DNA of 62,869 nt from JAUSNA01 sp964568885 (GCA_964568885.1 CAZMSF010000004.1:1-62869), one strand, 5' to 3'. Counted from the first letter of the stretch, positions 8,517-17,278 are shown. A program made the numbers and translations. The notes: generated from the letters alone by a model not told the origin.

Positions 8517-9395
8517 ATGCGTAAAAAGAAAAAAATCATAAGAAAAACGAAAAACAAAAGAGTAACAAGACTTGCGATTTTTTTGTTCGTTCTTTTAGTA
8601 GTATTCTCCTTTGCTTTTGGTGTGATTTTAGGGGCAAAAAAAGGGATAGCGCAAGTTGGTGAGGCGCCGACAAAGCGGGTGATGCAATCAAGAATGCTTG
8701 ATGTCCAGCCGGTTCTTCCAACCTCGAATATTCACGTTCCGATTCTTGTTTATCATTATGTTGAATTTGTTAAAGACCCTAAAGATTCGACACGAAGGTC
8801 ATTGGATATAATTCCACCGATTTTTGAAATGCAATTAAAAACATTGAAGGAAGCAGGATACAATTTCATAACAGCCTCAGAGCTTGGTCAATATTTGGAT
8901 GGAAAAAAACAGCTTCCGCAGAGGCCGGTAATTTTGACCTTTGATGACGGATATCAAGATTTTTATACGGACGTATTCCCTCTTCTTAAAAAATACAATG
9001 TTGCCGCTACCCAATACGTAATTTCGGGAGTTTTGGATACACCGAATTACATGACAACAGAACAGGTGAGAGAAGTAGCGCAAAGCGGTTTGGTTGAGAT
9101 TGGGGCACACACCGTCCATCACAAAAATTTACCATCACTTTCTCTTGAAGAGGCTCGGGTTGAGATTGAAAAAAGTCGAGAGGAGTTGGAGAAAATATTT
9201 GAGATGAATATCGTTTCTTTCGCATACCCTTACGGTGGTTTTAACGACAAGCTAGCCGAATTGGTGAAAAAGGCGGGTTTCACGAGTGCGGTTACAACAA
9301 AGGGCGGTACCATTGTAAATCAAGAAAACCGCTACACGTTGTTTCGGATTCATCCGGGTATTGCAGTCGGCGAAAGCTTGCTTCGTGAACTTTAG
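8517..9395 (+). CDS. Membrane-anchored polysaccharide deacetylase (NodB domain)
   Basis: 292 residues. A Lys/Arg-rich cytosolic start is followed by one hydrophobic helix (about 17-40) that works as a signal anchor. The NodB-type domain then shows TFDDGY at 141-146 (catalytic base and metal Asp), HTVHH at 198-202 (metal-binding histidines) and FAYPYG at 235-240. These enzymes remove N- or O-acetyl groups from extracellular glycans, in the PgaB/IcaB and peptidoglycan-deacetylase group. The ATG at 8517 is preferred over the GTG at 8508, because GAGG at 8505-8508 sits about 8 bases before it as a ribosome-binding site. A TACAAT at 8485-8490 probably drives the gene. Confidence 0.92.
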   Translation: MRKKKKIIRKTKNKRVTRLAIFLFVLLVVFSFAFGVILGAKKGIAQVGEAPTKRVMQSRMLDVQPVLPTSNIHVPILVYHYVEFVKDPKDSTRRSLDIIPPIFEMQLKTLKEAGYNFITASELGQYLDGKKQLPQRPVILTFDDGYQDFYTDVFPLLKKYNVAATQYVISGVLDTPNYMTTEQVREVAQSGLVEIGAHTVHHKNLPSLSLEEARVEIEKSREELEKIFEMNIVSFAYPYGGFNDKLAELVKKAGFTSAVTTKGGTIVNQENRYTLFRIHPGIAVGESLLREL

Positions 9396-9402
9396 GAGAA
9401 TA

Positions 9403-9431
9403 TTGACAAGACAGGTAATTCATTCTAAAGT
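9403..9431 (+). promoter_or_regulatory. Promoter TTGACA-17-TAAAGT
   Basis: A consensus -35 (TTGACA, 9403-9408) is separated by 17 bases from TAAAGT (9426-9431). The -10 ends 6 bases before the ATG at 9438, so a start 7 bases downstream would fall on the A of the start codon. Confidence 0.65.
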
Positions 9432-9437
9432 GTATGT

Positions 9438-9623
9438 ATGAGCAGAAAAAAGGCCTCAAAAGGCTCAAGAAAAAAGTCCGACATGTCGGCTTCAAAAATT
9501 ATGTTTTTGAGCATTATTCTGCTTTTTATCGTTTTTGAAGCACTCTATATTGTAAAAGGGCAAAATCAGCTTGCGAACAACAACTCCGTCCGGCAAGTGG
9601 CAGGCGTTAATACCTCAAAGTAG
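9438..9623 (+). CDS. Small single-helix membrane protein
   Basis: 61 residues: a basic N-terminal part with repeated Lys/Ser/Arg, one hydrophobic helix at about 20-41, and a short polar tail. No family was recognised. The start is supported by a consensus promoter placed so that the message would begin at the ATG. It lies between the deacetylase and the DUF5989 gene and may be a single-gene unit. It could be a small membrane regulator or an anchor protein, but nothing in the sequence decides this. Confidence 0.65.
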   Translation: MSRKKASKGSRKKSDMSASKIMFLSIILLFIVFEALYIVKGQNQLANNNSVRQVAGVNTSK

Positions 9624-9643
9624 CTTTTAAGAAGCAAATTCCA

Positions 9644-9671
9644 TTGATTAATTTGAGAAAATCCGTATAAT
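9644..9671 (+). promoter_or_regulatory. Promoter TTGATT-16-TATAAT for the carbamoyltransferase module
   Basis: A consensus TATAAT (9666-9671) has TTGATT 16 bases upstream. It would start a transcript with a short leader of about 17 bases before the ATG at 9695. The three genes behind it are tightly packed. Confidence 0.55.
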
Positions 9672-9694
9672 TTAAAAGACGTTTTTTGTTGACT

Positions 9695-9886
9695 ATGCAA
9701 AGGATAAAGAAAGAAATCGGACTGCTTCTGTTAAGAGCATCAATTCTCAAAGACTTATTTGGGTTCCTTTTTACTCATAAGTTGTGGTGGGCAACTCCCT
9801 TAATACTTCTCTCGATTATTCTTATTATCTTTTTCCTTTTCGGACAGACAACAGGAGTTGGACCATTTATTTACCCCTTCTTTTAA
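9695..9886 (+). CDS. DUF5989 family small membrane protein
   Basis: 63 residues from the ATG at 9695; the frame also has a TTG at 9686, not preferred. The pattern is a basic start, the segment LKDLFGFLFTHKLWWATP, one strong hydrophobic helix (about 34-50), and an end in PFIYPFF. This matches DUF5989 proteins, which are typically found beside SxtJ-like proteins and NodU-type carbamoyltransferases. Their function is unknown; a membrane anchor or helper for the carbamoyltransferase has been the natural guess from context. The stop overlaps the next ATG by one base. Confidence 0.8.
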   Translation: MQRIKKEIGLLLLRASILKDLFGFLFTHKLWWATPLILLSIILIIFFLFGQTTGVGPFIYPFF

Positions 9887-10116
9887 TGAAAAACGCATGG
9901 CAGAGATGGATGAAGATATCCAAAAAGGTAGTAGGCGTGCAGGCCACGGTTGTTTTTGGCATTATATTTCTTATTATAATTACCCCTCTCTCGCTTTTTC
10001 TAAAACTTGTAAATAGAAATGTGTTCTTGGGAAGCGGCTATACAAAGAGACAAAATTCGTATTGGAGTAAAATGCCGAAAAAGGCATACGACTTGAATTC
10101 TGCCCGCAAACAATAA
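9886..10116 (+). CDS. SxtJ-like small membrane protein
   Basis: 76 residues from the ATG at 9886, which overlaps the DUF5989 stop codon (TAATG). The N-terminal part has WQRWMKISKKVVGVQA, then one hydrophobic helix at about 22-42, and a polar tail ending with the pattern YWSKMPK. SxtJ-like proteins occur in carbamoyltransferase clusters and are otherwise uncharacterised. Tight coupling with DUF5989 before it and the carbamoyltransferase 4 bases after it argues that the three act together. The longer open frame starting at 9784 was rejected. Confidence 0.75.
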   Translation: MKNAWQRWMKISKKVVGVQATVVFGIIFLIIITPLSLFLKLVNRNVFLGSGYTKRQNSYWSKMPKKAYDLNSARKQ

Positions 10117-10120
10117 TTGC

Positions 10121-11821
10121 ATGTATATATTAGGCATCTCATGTTATTTTCATGATAGCGCTGCGGTTCTTATCCTTGACGGGGAGGTTGTTGCCGCTGC
10201 CCAAGAGGAACGGTTTACGAGAAAAAAGCACGATTTTTCTTTTCCGGAACAATCCATCCGGTTTTGCCTTAAAAAAGCGGGAATTTCTGAAAAAGACCTT
10301 TCGTATGTAGTGTTTTACGAAAAACCATTTTTGAAGTTTGAAAGAATTTTTCTCAATGCTCTTGAGTATGCACCGTTATCTCTCAAATTTTATACCGAGT
10401 CGATGAAGAAATGGTTTTTTGAACATACCTGGATAAAAACCCATATCGTCTCTTCCCTTAGAATCAGTCCTAATAAGGTCCTTTTCTCAGAGCATCACCT
10501 GTCCCATGCCGCAAGCGCATATTACGTTTCCCCATACGAAAAAGCCGCCGTTTTGACACTTGATGGAGTAGGAGAGTGGACAACTGCTGCATGGGGTGTA
10601 GGGAATGGCTCGGATATTGCTCTGAAAGAAGAGATTCGTTTTCCGCACTCCTTGGGTCTTTTATACAGCGCATTTACGTATTTCTGCGGCTATGAGGTCA
10701 ACGATGGAGAATATAAATTGATGGGGCTTGCTCCATACGGAAAACCTATCTATGAAGAAAAGATACGTAAGCTTTTGAAATTGAAGGGTGATGGGAGTTT
10801 CCAAATAGATACTTCATATTTTTCTTACCCATATTCTCTTGGCGGCGTGTATACAAAAAAATTTGAAGAATTGTTCGGAAAACCGAACGCGGCACCGGAC
10901 GAAATTGTTGCATATTATGCGGATATTGCCGCGAGTATCCAGAAGGTGCTCGAGGACATTGTTGTTGATATAGCAAAATATGTGAGGAAAAAAAGCGGTT
11001 GTTCTTATTTGTGTTTTGCCGGAGGAGTTGCATTCAATAGCGTTGCAAATTACAAGGTGCTTTTGAAAGCCGGTTTTAAAGATGTATTTATTCAACCGGC
11101 TGCAGGGGATGCAGGAGGTGCTTTAGGAGCTGCAATGTGGGCATATTATGCGGTTCTAAAAAATAAAAAAAGGCATGTCATGGATAATGTATATTTGGGA
11201 GAAGAGGAAAGTGAAGAGCAAATTCAGGCAACATTGAAGCAATTGAATGCCCGATATAAAAAAGTAAATGATGAAAAATTGGTTGATCAGATTTCTGACA
11301 AGCTTGCAAAGAAAAAAGTAATAGGATGGGTACAAGGAAGATTTGAATGGGGCCCACGGTCTTTAGGGAACAGAAGCATACTGGCAGACCCCAGAAGTTT
11401 TGAAATGAAAAGCATAGTAAATAGCAAAATTAAATTCAGAGAAGCATTCAGACCATTTGCACCTTCATTGCCTATTGAAAAAGCGACAAAATATTTTGAT
11501 ACAAAAAAAGAGCAAAGTTATCCGTTCCGCTTCATGCTGTATGTTGCACCAGTAAAAAAAGATAAGCAAAAGGAATTGGGAGCAGTGACCCATGAGGATG
11601 GCACCGCACGGCCTCAGTTTGTTGACAAAAAAAATCACCCTCTTTATCACAAGCTTATTTCCGAGTTCGGTAAAAAAACGGGCACACCTGTTATTCTCAA
11701 TACGTCCTTCAATCTGAGAGGTGAGCCTATCGTAAACACTACGGCAGAAGCATACAAAACGTTTATGAAAAGCGGTATCGACACGTTGGTTGTCAAGAAT
11801 TTTGTTATAGAAAAAAAATAA
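10121..11821 (+). CDS. NodU/CmcH-type carbamoyltransferase
   Basis: 566 residues, full length for the family. It starts with ILGISCYFHDSAA, typical of NodU/CmcH/SxtI enzymes, and carries the metal-site segment EHHLSHAASA, the glycine-rich AGGVAFN and AAGDAGGALGAA loops, and the C-terminal domain signature RFEWGPRSLGNRS. These enzymes transfer a carbamoyl group from carbamoyl phosphate, through an adenylate intermediate, to a hydroxyl group on a sugar or small molecule. With a large glycan locus nearby, a surface sugar is the likely acceptor, but that is inference. It is the third gene of a module with DUF5989 and SxtJ-like genes. Confidence 0.93.
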   Translation: MYILGISCYFHDSAAVLILDGEVVAAAQEERFTRKKHDFSFPEQSIRFCLKKAGISEKDLSYVVFYEKPFLKFERIFLNALEYAPLSLKFYTESMKKWFFEHTWIKTHIVSSLRISPNKVLFSEHHLSHAASAYYVSPYEKAAVLTLDGVGEWTTAAWGVGNGSDIALKEEIRFPHSLGLLYSAFTYFCGYEVNDGEYKLMGLAPYGKPIYEEKIRKLLKLKGDGSFQIDTSYFSYPYSLGGVYTKKFEELFGKPNAAPDEIVAYYADIAASIQKVLEDIVVDIAKYVRKKSGCSYLCFAGGVAFNSVANYKVLLKAGFKDVFIQPAAGDAGGALGAAMWAYYAVLKNKKRHVMDNVYLGEEESEEQIQATLKQLNARYKKVNDEKLVDQISDKLAKKKVIGWVQGRFEWGPRSLGNRSILADPRSFEMKSIVNSKIKFREAFRPFAPSLPIEKATKYFDTKKEQSYPFRFMLYVAPVKKDKQKELGAVTHEDGTARPQFVDKKNHPLYHKLISEFGKKTGTPVILNTSFNLRGEPIVNTTAEAYKTFMKSGIDTLVVKNFVIEKK

Positions 11822-11879
11822 AGGTACTTCCTCCCAAATAGTGATCAAAAAAGCATTTTCCCGAACCAATTTGATTGTC

Positions 11880-11908
11880 TTGAAGAAAATAGGGTCATAA
11901 GCTACAAT
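11880..11908 (+). promoter_or_regulatory. Promoter TTGAAG-17-TACAAT for ileS
   Basis: TTGAAG (11880-11885) and TACAAT (11903-11908) are 17 bases apart. The -10 ends 7 bases before the ileS ATG and no Shine-Dalgarno sequence is visible, so the message is probably leaderless. Confidence 0.6.
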
Positions 11909-11915
11909 TGAAGCT

Positions 11916-14735
11916 ATGTTAAAACCGGTTAGTCAGCGAATTTCATTTTCCGAAATGGAAGATGAGGTAACAAAATATTGGAAAGAGAACGGTATTTTCG
12001 AAAAGTCCGTATCAAGCCGCTCGAAAGACAAAAAATGGACTTTTTTGGATGGACCCCCTTTCGTTACGGGCAAACCGCATTACGGCTCTCTTCTGTCTTC
12101 TTTGCCGAAAGACCTTTTTGGAAGATATTGGACAATGAAAGGCTACCGAGTACGCCGCGTTTGGGGATGGGATGGACACGGTCTTCCTATCGAAAACAAA
12201 GTTGAGGGAAAACTTCATATAAAAAGAAAAAGAGACATAGAAGAAAAGGTTGGGGTGGATAAATTTATTGAGGAATGTAAGGCATATGTAGACGAGGTGT
12301 CGAGCGAATGGGAATGGTATATCGATAAGATAGGGAGATGGGTTGACTTCAAAAATGCATATAAAACATGGGACATCTCATATATGGAGTCGGTCATGTG
12401 GGTATTCCACAATCTTTATAAAGGCGGACATGTATATAAAGGTCTTCGGGTTTCTTTGTATTGCCCGCATTGCTCGACCCCGATTTCAAATTTTGAGGTG
12501 GCAATGGACGCAGATAATTACAAGGAGATTAAGGATGCTGCGACAACCTACAAATATCAATTAGAAGGGGAGGAGAACACGTATATTCTTGCTTGGTCGA
12601 CGACTCCCTGGAACAAAATTGTCACTCCTGCCTTAGCTATCAATCCGGCCTTTACCTACATCAAGGTGAAGCAGGGAGATGAGTATTATATTCTCGCCAA
12701 AACTACGATAAAAATGTTGAAAAATGAACCTCCTTATGAGGTTGTCGAGGAGATTCCCGGAAATGCGCTTGTGGGCAAAAAGTTCGTTCCTCACTACGAT
12801 TATTATAGGAAGGATGTTAAAGAAGGTGAAAAGGTGTTTGAGATTATTGGGGGTGATTTTGTTACTGCCGATGAAGGAACCGGAGTAGTGACAATAGCCG
12901 TATATGGTGAAGAGGACCTTCATGCAATGCAGGAGAATAATATCCATATTGAAGCACATGTTGACGAGGAGGGGACGATAAAGCCGGACGTTCCGTTATT
13001 TGGTGGCATGTATTATTTGGATGCAAATGAAGCAGTGAACGCCGACCTAGCGTCGCGGGGGCTTGTTTATGAGGACAAGCCGCTCCCTCACAAAGTGCCT
13101 CATTGCTGGAGGTGCGGAACACGATTGTACTATTCTCCACAAAATGCCTGGTACGTCAATGTGCAGGATATGAAAGAGAAATTGAAAAAAACAAACGAGA
13201 CCGTCAATTGGTTTCCGAAGCATTTCAAAACCGGACGATTTCTTAAAAGTCTTGAGAGCGCCCCTGACTGGAATATCTCCCGCTCGCGTTATTGGGGAAG
13301 TCCGGTGCCTGTCTGGGAATGTAAATGCGGAGAAAGATTTGTTCCCGAATCGATCAAAGAATTAGAACAAATTTCAGGCACAAAAATAAAAGATTTACAT
13401 AAACCCTTTATAGACGAAGTAACAATAAAGTGCAAAAAATGTGAACAGGTCGTAAAACGAGTACCGGAAGTACTCGATAGCTGGATTGAGGCTGGCAGTG
13501 CATCGTTTGCTGAGAGGCATTTCCCGTTTGAAAGCTCGGAGAAACTCGAGGACTTTTTCCCTCCCGACTTTATCGCCGAGTATACCGGACAAATTAGGGC
13601 ATGGTTTTATGTTCTGCATGTTATAGGCACGGCATTATATGATTCGCCCGCTTTTAAGAATGTGCTTGTTGAAGGGGTAATCCTCGGCACTGATGGGCGG
13701 AAAATGAGCAAGAACTACGGCAACTTTCCTGACCCCAAAAAACTTATCGAGACGTACGGTGGAGACGCTTTGAGGATGTATCTTTTAGGATCACCCGTCA
13801 TGAACGGTGAGGATATACGTATTTCGGAAATAGATTATAGGGATCAGGTTAGGGGAACACTACTTATCCTTTGGAATGTCTATAATTTCTTTGTAACCTA
13901 CGCACTTTCAGACAATTGGGCAGGGGGAGAGGTTATGCCTACTGAACGAAAAAATCCCCTCGATAGATGGATTCTTTCTCGCCTCAATGGACTTATCGGG
14001 GAAATGACCACTCAACTTGATAATTACAATACGGTCGCAGCAATTACCGGATACAAAAGATTTGTGAATGAGCTCTCGACATGGTACATAAGACGCTCAC
14101 GCGACAGGGTTGGGCCGAGCGTAGAAGATAAAAATGACAAGAATGATTTTTATGCAACATGCAATGAAGTGCTTGTTACTCTTTCAAAGCTCGCTGCCCC
14201 TATTATCCCTTTCGTTTCCGAAGAGATATTCAGAAACCTGGCGGGAAAAGAGTCTGTCCATCTTGAGGACTGGCCTCAAATGAACGCGGCATTAATTGAC
14301 AGTGCGCTTGAGGCGGAGATGGGTTATGCTCAAGAACTGGCCTCATCAATAAATTCCATAAGAAAACAGGAGGGAATAAAGGTGAAGGTTCCATTCAAAA
14401 AATTAGCCTATGAGGGTGCTTGTGAACTCTCGGATGAGGTAAGTGAGATAGTGAAAGCTGAAGGAAATGTTTATAAGCTGGAATTTACAAGGAAAAATGA
14501 TGTGTTCATAGTGCCCTCAATTGGTGGAGAAGAGAATTTGGACAAAAATGCAGGAGAAGCTCGGGATATTATCCGCTCAATTCAGCTGAAAAGAAAAGAA
14601 ATGGGCACGGAGCTGACGCAAAAGGTAAAAGTGTCGCTCCCGTCATGGCCGGAAGAATTTGAAGAGGAAATAAAGAAAAAAGCGTTGGTCTCAGAGCTTT
14701 TGAAGTCTGAAGAATTTACGGTAGAAACTCTATAA
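11916..14735 (+). CDS. ileS: Isoleucyl-tRNA synthetase, eukaryote/archaea-like type
   Basis: 939 residues. This class I enzyme charges tRNA(Ile) with isoleucine. The ATP-site motif near residues 54-58 reads PHYGS, where most synthetases have HxGH, and the second motif is KMSKN at 596-600. The editing domain between them has the GTGVV segment and a conserved Asp in GEEDLH. Cysteine pairs CPHC, CWRC, CKCG and CKKC suggest metal sites. The anticodon-side segment WYIRRSRDR is the form seen in eukaryotic and type-2 bacterial enzymes, a group linked to natural mupirocin resistance. The stop codon directly abuts the rodA ATG. Confidence 0.95.
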   Translation: MLKPVSQRISFSEMEDEVTKYWKENGIFEKSVSSRSKDKKWTFLDGPPFVTGKPHYGSLLSSLPKDLFGRYWTMKGYRVRRVWGWDGHGLPIENKVEGKLHIKRKRDIEEKVGVDKFIEECKAYVDEVSSEWEWYIDKIGRWVDFKNAYKTWDISYMESVMWVFHNLYKGGHVYKGLRVSLYCPHCSTPISNFEVAMDADNYKEIKDAATTYKYQLEGEENTYILAWSTTPWNKIVTPALAINPAFTYIKVKQGDEYYILAKTTIKMLKNEPPYEVVEEIPGNALVGKKFVPHYDYYRKDVKEGEKVFEIIGGDFVTADEGTGVVTIAVYGEEDLHAMQENNIHIEAHVDEEGTIKPDVPLFGGMYYLDANEAVNADLASRGLVYEDKPLPHKVPHCWRCGTRLYYSPQNAWYVNVQDMKEKLKKTNETVNWFPKHFKTGRFLKSLESAPDWNISRSRYWGSPVPVWECKCGERFVPESIKELEQISGTKIKDLHKPFIDEVTIKCKKCEQVVKRVPEVLDSWIEAGSASFAERHFPFESSEKLEDFFPPDFIAEYTGQIRAWFYVLHVIGTALYDSPAFKNVLVEGVILGTDGRKMSKNYGNFPDPKKLIETYGGDALRMYLLGSPVMNGEDIRISEIDYRDQVRGTLLILWNVYNFFVTYALSDNWAGGEVMPTERKNPLDRWILSRLNGLIGEMTTQLDNYNTVAAITGYKRFVNELSTWYIRRSRDRVGPSVEDKNDKNDFYATCNEVLVTLSKLAAPIIPFVSEEIFRNLAGKESVHLEDWPQMNAALIDSALEAEMGYAQELASSINSIRKQEGIKVKVPFKKLAYEGACELSDEVSEIVKAEGNVYKLEFTRKNDVFIVPSIGGEENLDKNAGEARDIIRSIQLKRKEMGTELTQKVKVSLPSWPEEFEEEIKKKALVSELLKSEEFTVETL

Positions 14736-15818
14736 ATGAATCGTTTTTCAATACAGAGAGTAGATTTTTCCCTACTCATCCCGTCAGTACTTTTGGTTGC
14801 TTTCAGCCTTGCGACCCTCTTTTCAATAGACACAATGCTTTTCAGACAGCAGCTTATATTTCTTCTCATCGGTCTATTTTTTTACTTTTTATTCCTCAAT
14901 ATTGACTATAAATTTTTTACCCTTTACCCAAAGGCGATATATGCCATGATTATCATAGGCTTTCTTGTCGTTCTTTTTTTTGGGACTGTCGTGAACGGTT
15001 CAAAGAGCTGGCTGGTATTTTTTGGGATTCACCTTCAAGTTGAGGAGTTCCTAAAACCATTTTTTATCCTTGTTATTGCTAATTTTCTCGCATTCTCAAC
15101 GCTCGCTGTCATTCAGAAATATGTCCTTTCGTTCGCCTTGGCAATTCCGGTTTTTTTCCTTATCTTAAGACAGCCGGATACCGGTACCGCTTTAATGTAC
15201 ATGGTCACATTTGCCGGGATGCTTTTAATGTACAGTTTTCCCTTTTATTATTACCTAACCACCCTTATTGTGGTGCTTTCTCCTGCGCCCATAATACTCA
15301 ATGTTTTAAGACCTTATCAAAAAGAACGGCTTGTAACGCTTTTTAACCTCACGGCGGATCCGTTCGGCTCATCATATAACGCTATTCAAGCTCTTATTTC
15401 AATCGGGAGTGGAGGATTGTTTGGGAAAGGACTTGGGGAGGGAACCCAGTCTGTCCTTCGTTTTTTGCCGGAAAGGCAGACAGATTTTATCTTCGCTTCG
15501 GTATCCGAAGGGTTGGGATTTATCGGCGGAGCAGGCATCATCTGCCTTCTTTGCTTTCTCTTGTATCGGATTTACCGGCTTTCAAAACCTATCGACGACT
15601 TATATCCGTATCTTATTGTGATGGGGGTATTTTTCCTGACTCTCGTCCAGACAGTCACCAATATCGGCATGAACATGGGAATGATGCCGATTATCGGAGT
15701 AACTCTTCCCTTCGTTTCATACGGAGGAAGCTCTCTGGTTACGAATTTCATTCTTTTGGGGATAGTTTCATCCGTCGGGTACGAATACAAAAAAAGACAG
15801 ACCCTAGAAATAATCTAG
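14736..15818 (+). CDS. rodA: RodA/FtsW family peptidoglycan glycosyltransferase
   Basis: 360 residues with about ten membrane helices. SEDS-family hallmarks are present: a long extracellular loop with GSGGLFGKGLGEGTQS and the RFLPERQTDFIFA segment, and the C-terminal PFVSYGGSS motif. RodA polymerises lipid II glycan strands along the side wall together with a class B PBP. The loop wording GLFGKGLGEGTQS fits RodA better than FtsW. It begins at the base after the ileS stop, so the two are co-transcribed. No PBP or mre gene is visible in the window. Confidence 0.9.
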   Translation: MNRFSIQRVDFSLLIPSVLLVAFSLATLFSIDTMLFRQQLIFLLIGLFFYFLFLNIDYKFFTLYPKAIYAMIIIGFLVVLFFGTVVNGSKSWLVFFGIHLQVEEFLKPFFILVIANFLAFSTLAVIQKYVLSFALAIPVFFLILRQPDTGTALMYMVTFAGMLLMYSFPFYYYLTTLIVVLSPAPIILNVLRPYQKERLVTLFNLTADPFGSSYNAIQALISIGSGGLFGKGLGEGTQSVLRFLPERQTDFIFASVSEGLGFIGGAGIICLLCFLLYRIYRLSKPIDDLYPYLIVMGVFFLTLVQTVTNIGMNMGMMPIIGVTLPFVSYGGSSLVTNFILLGIVSSVGYEYKKRQTLEII

Positions 15819-15835
15819 CTCCCACGCCTAAATTA

Positions 15836-15864
15836 TTGAACAACGATGACTTTTTTGGTACAAT
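15836..15864 (+). promoter_or_regulatory. Promoter TTGAAC-17-TACAAT for rplU
   Basis: TTGAAC (15836-15841) and TACAAT (15859-15864) are spaced 17 bases, and TGG precedes the -10 hexamer as an extended element. It would start rplU-rpmA-parB within about 10 bases of the rplU ATG. Confidence 0.6.
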
Positions 15865-15874
15865 ACCATTCATT

Positions 15875-16198
15875 ATGAATTTTGCAGTAATCAAAGCGGC
15901 AGGAAAACAGTATAAAGTGACCTCCGGCACAGTTCTTGAAATCGACAAAATTGAGGGTGAAAAAGGTAAAAATATCTCATTTGATGAGGTATTGCTTCTT
16001 AGTGATGAAAAAACAACCCTTGTCGGAACCCCGCTTGTAAAAAATGCATCGGTGACAGCAAAAATCGTCGACCAGATAAGGGGAGATAAAGTAAGAGTAG
16101 CAAAGTTTAAAGCAAAAGCAAGGTTTCGCAGAGCAACCGGATTTCGTTCCCAACTTACAAAAGTCGAAATTACAGGAATTAAAGGAGGAAAAGAATAA
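15875..16198 (+). CDS. rplU: 50S ribosomal protein L21
   Basis: 107 residues from the ATG at 15875, close to the usual L21 length. The start MNFAVIKAAGKQYKV is the standard L21 beginning, and the C-terminal basic section with the KFKAKARFRRATGFRSQ stretch contacts 23S rRNA. The reading frame is open far upstream (15551), but that part overlaps rodA in another frame and is not L21. Upstream is a promoter at 15836-15864; downstream rpmA starts directly after the stop. Confidence 0.95.
   Translation: MNFAVIKAAGKQYKVTSGTVLEIDKIEGEKGKNISFDEVLLLSDEKTTLVGTPLVKNASVTAKIVDQIRGDKVRVAKFKAKARFRRATGFRSQLTKVEITGIKGGKE
16183..16188 (+). promoter_or_regulatory. Strong Shine-Dalgarno sequence before rpmA
   Basis: AGGAGG lies 10 bases before the rpmA ATG, inside the rplU coding end. 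It is one of very few clear ribosome-binding sites in the window and serves an internal operon gene, in contrast to the first genes with no leader. Confidence 0.75.
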
Positions 16199-16444
16199 AT
16201 GGCACATACAAAGTCGGCAGGTTCAGTCAAAGGAAATAAGGACTCCATCTCAAAGCGTCTTGGCGTCAAGGTTTTCGGCGGTCAAAAGGTTATTTCAGGC
16301 AACGTCATCGTAAGACAAAAAGGAACCAAATTTCATCCTGGAATAGGAGTTTCTATGGGAAAGGATTACACCATTTTTGCTATTTCCGACGGGACTGTCC
16401 AGTTCAAAAATGCCCGTGGAAAAAAAGTCGTAGAAGTAGTATAG
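16199..16444 (+). CDS. rpmA: 50S ribosomal protein L27
   Basis: 81 residues. The N-terminus MAHTKSAGSVKGNKDS followed by KRLGVKVFGGQ is the L27 signature, and the flexible N-terminal tail reaches the peptidyl-transferase centre. The segment RQKGTKFHPGIGVSMGKDYT is also typical. There is no cleavable N-terminal extension of the Firmicutes kind. It sits in the standard rplU-rpmA pair with an AGGAGG site, and parB follows 12 bases after the stop rather than the obgE gene often found there. Confidence 0.96.
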   Translation: MAHTKSAGSVKGNKDSISKRLGVKVFGGQKVISGNVIVRQKGTKFHPGIGVSMGKDYTIFAISDGTVQFKNARGKKVVEVV

Positions 16445-16456
16445 TATTGAACAAAT

Positions 16457-17278
16457 ATGGACGATTATAAGACAATGTCAATTGTCGAACTGGACTTATC
16501 TCTTTTGCAGCCAAATCCTCTCCAGCCCCGGGGACTCATTTCACCTGAATCATTAACCGACCTTGTCAATTCCATCCGTGAACAAGGCATACTTGAACCC
16601 ATTGTGGTTGCAGAAACTCCTGCCGGATACCAAATCATCGCCGGTGAAAGGCGATGGAGAGCTGCAAAAATCCTTGGACTCATAAAGGTTCCTGTGGTTG
16701 TAAAACAGACAACCCCTCAACAGATGCTTGAAATGTCTATCGTTGAGAACGTACAGCGTGAAGACCTCAACCCTATCGAGCGTGCACAAGCTTACAAAAG
16801 ACTTATTGACGAATTTAACCTTTCGGTAACCGAAGTTGCAAAAAGGGTCGGAAAATCATTGCCATACATCTCAAACACCATTCGTCTTTTGACCCTCCCG
16901 GACGCCATTAAGGATGCTCTTGCCGCAGGAGTTATAACAGAAGGTCACGTGAGGCCGCTTATTTCAATCGGCGACCCAAAACTTATGCTCACTGCTTTTA
17001 AGAAGATTCTCGTTGAAGGTATTAGTGTTCGGGGAGCAGAAGATGTTGCTCGGCAGGTCAAGGCAGAAATTCAGAAGAAAGAGCCTCAAAAAAAGAGCGA
17101 TAAAATTTATATTCCCGAGCAAGACGAAATGGCCCGCACTCTGGGTGAAAAATACGGCTGGAACGTAAAGTTCGATCAGTCACGGGCATTGGGAAAAATT
17201 GTTATTACAATTAAAGGCGCAGAAGAGAAAACAGGCGAAGAACTCAAAAGAATCTATCAAAAACTCCTCGAGGCATAA
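16457..17278 (+). CDS. parB: Chromosome partitioning protein ParB
   Basis: 273 residues. ParB is a CTP-dependent DNA clamp that loads at parS sites and organises the origin region for segregation. The N-terminal nucleotide domain has GERRWRAAK at 63-71 and ENVQREDLNPIERA at 97-110, the CTP-binding motifs. A helix-turn-helix at about 123-145 (SVTEVAKRVGKSLPYIS) reads parS, and the Lys-rich linker leads to a short C-terminal dimer domain. No parA lies beside it in the window, and no obvious parS palindrome (TGTTTCACGTGAAACA-like) was noticed nearby. It probably shares the rplU transcript. Confidence 0.95.
   Translation: MDDYKTMSIVELDLSLLQPNPLQPRGLISPESLTDLVNSIREQGILEPIVVAETPAGYQIIAGERRWRAAKILGLIKVPVVVKQTTPQQMLEMSIVENVQREDLNPIERAQAYKRLIDEFNLSVTEVAKRVGKSLPYISNTIRLLTLPDAIKDALAAGVITEGHVRPLISIGDPKLMLTAFKKILVEGISVRGAEDVARQVKAEIQKKEPQKKSDKIYIPEQDEMARTLGEKYGWNVKFDQSRALGKIVITIKGAEEKTGEELKRIYQKLLEA

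Noticed and set aside
15551..15874. N-terminal extension of ribosomal protein L21 by 108 codons
   Set aside because: This part of the open frame overlaps rodA out of frame and has no family character. L21 starts at 15875 behind a good promoter.
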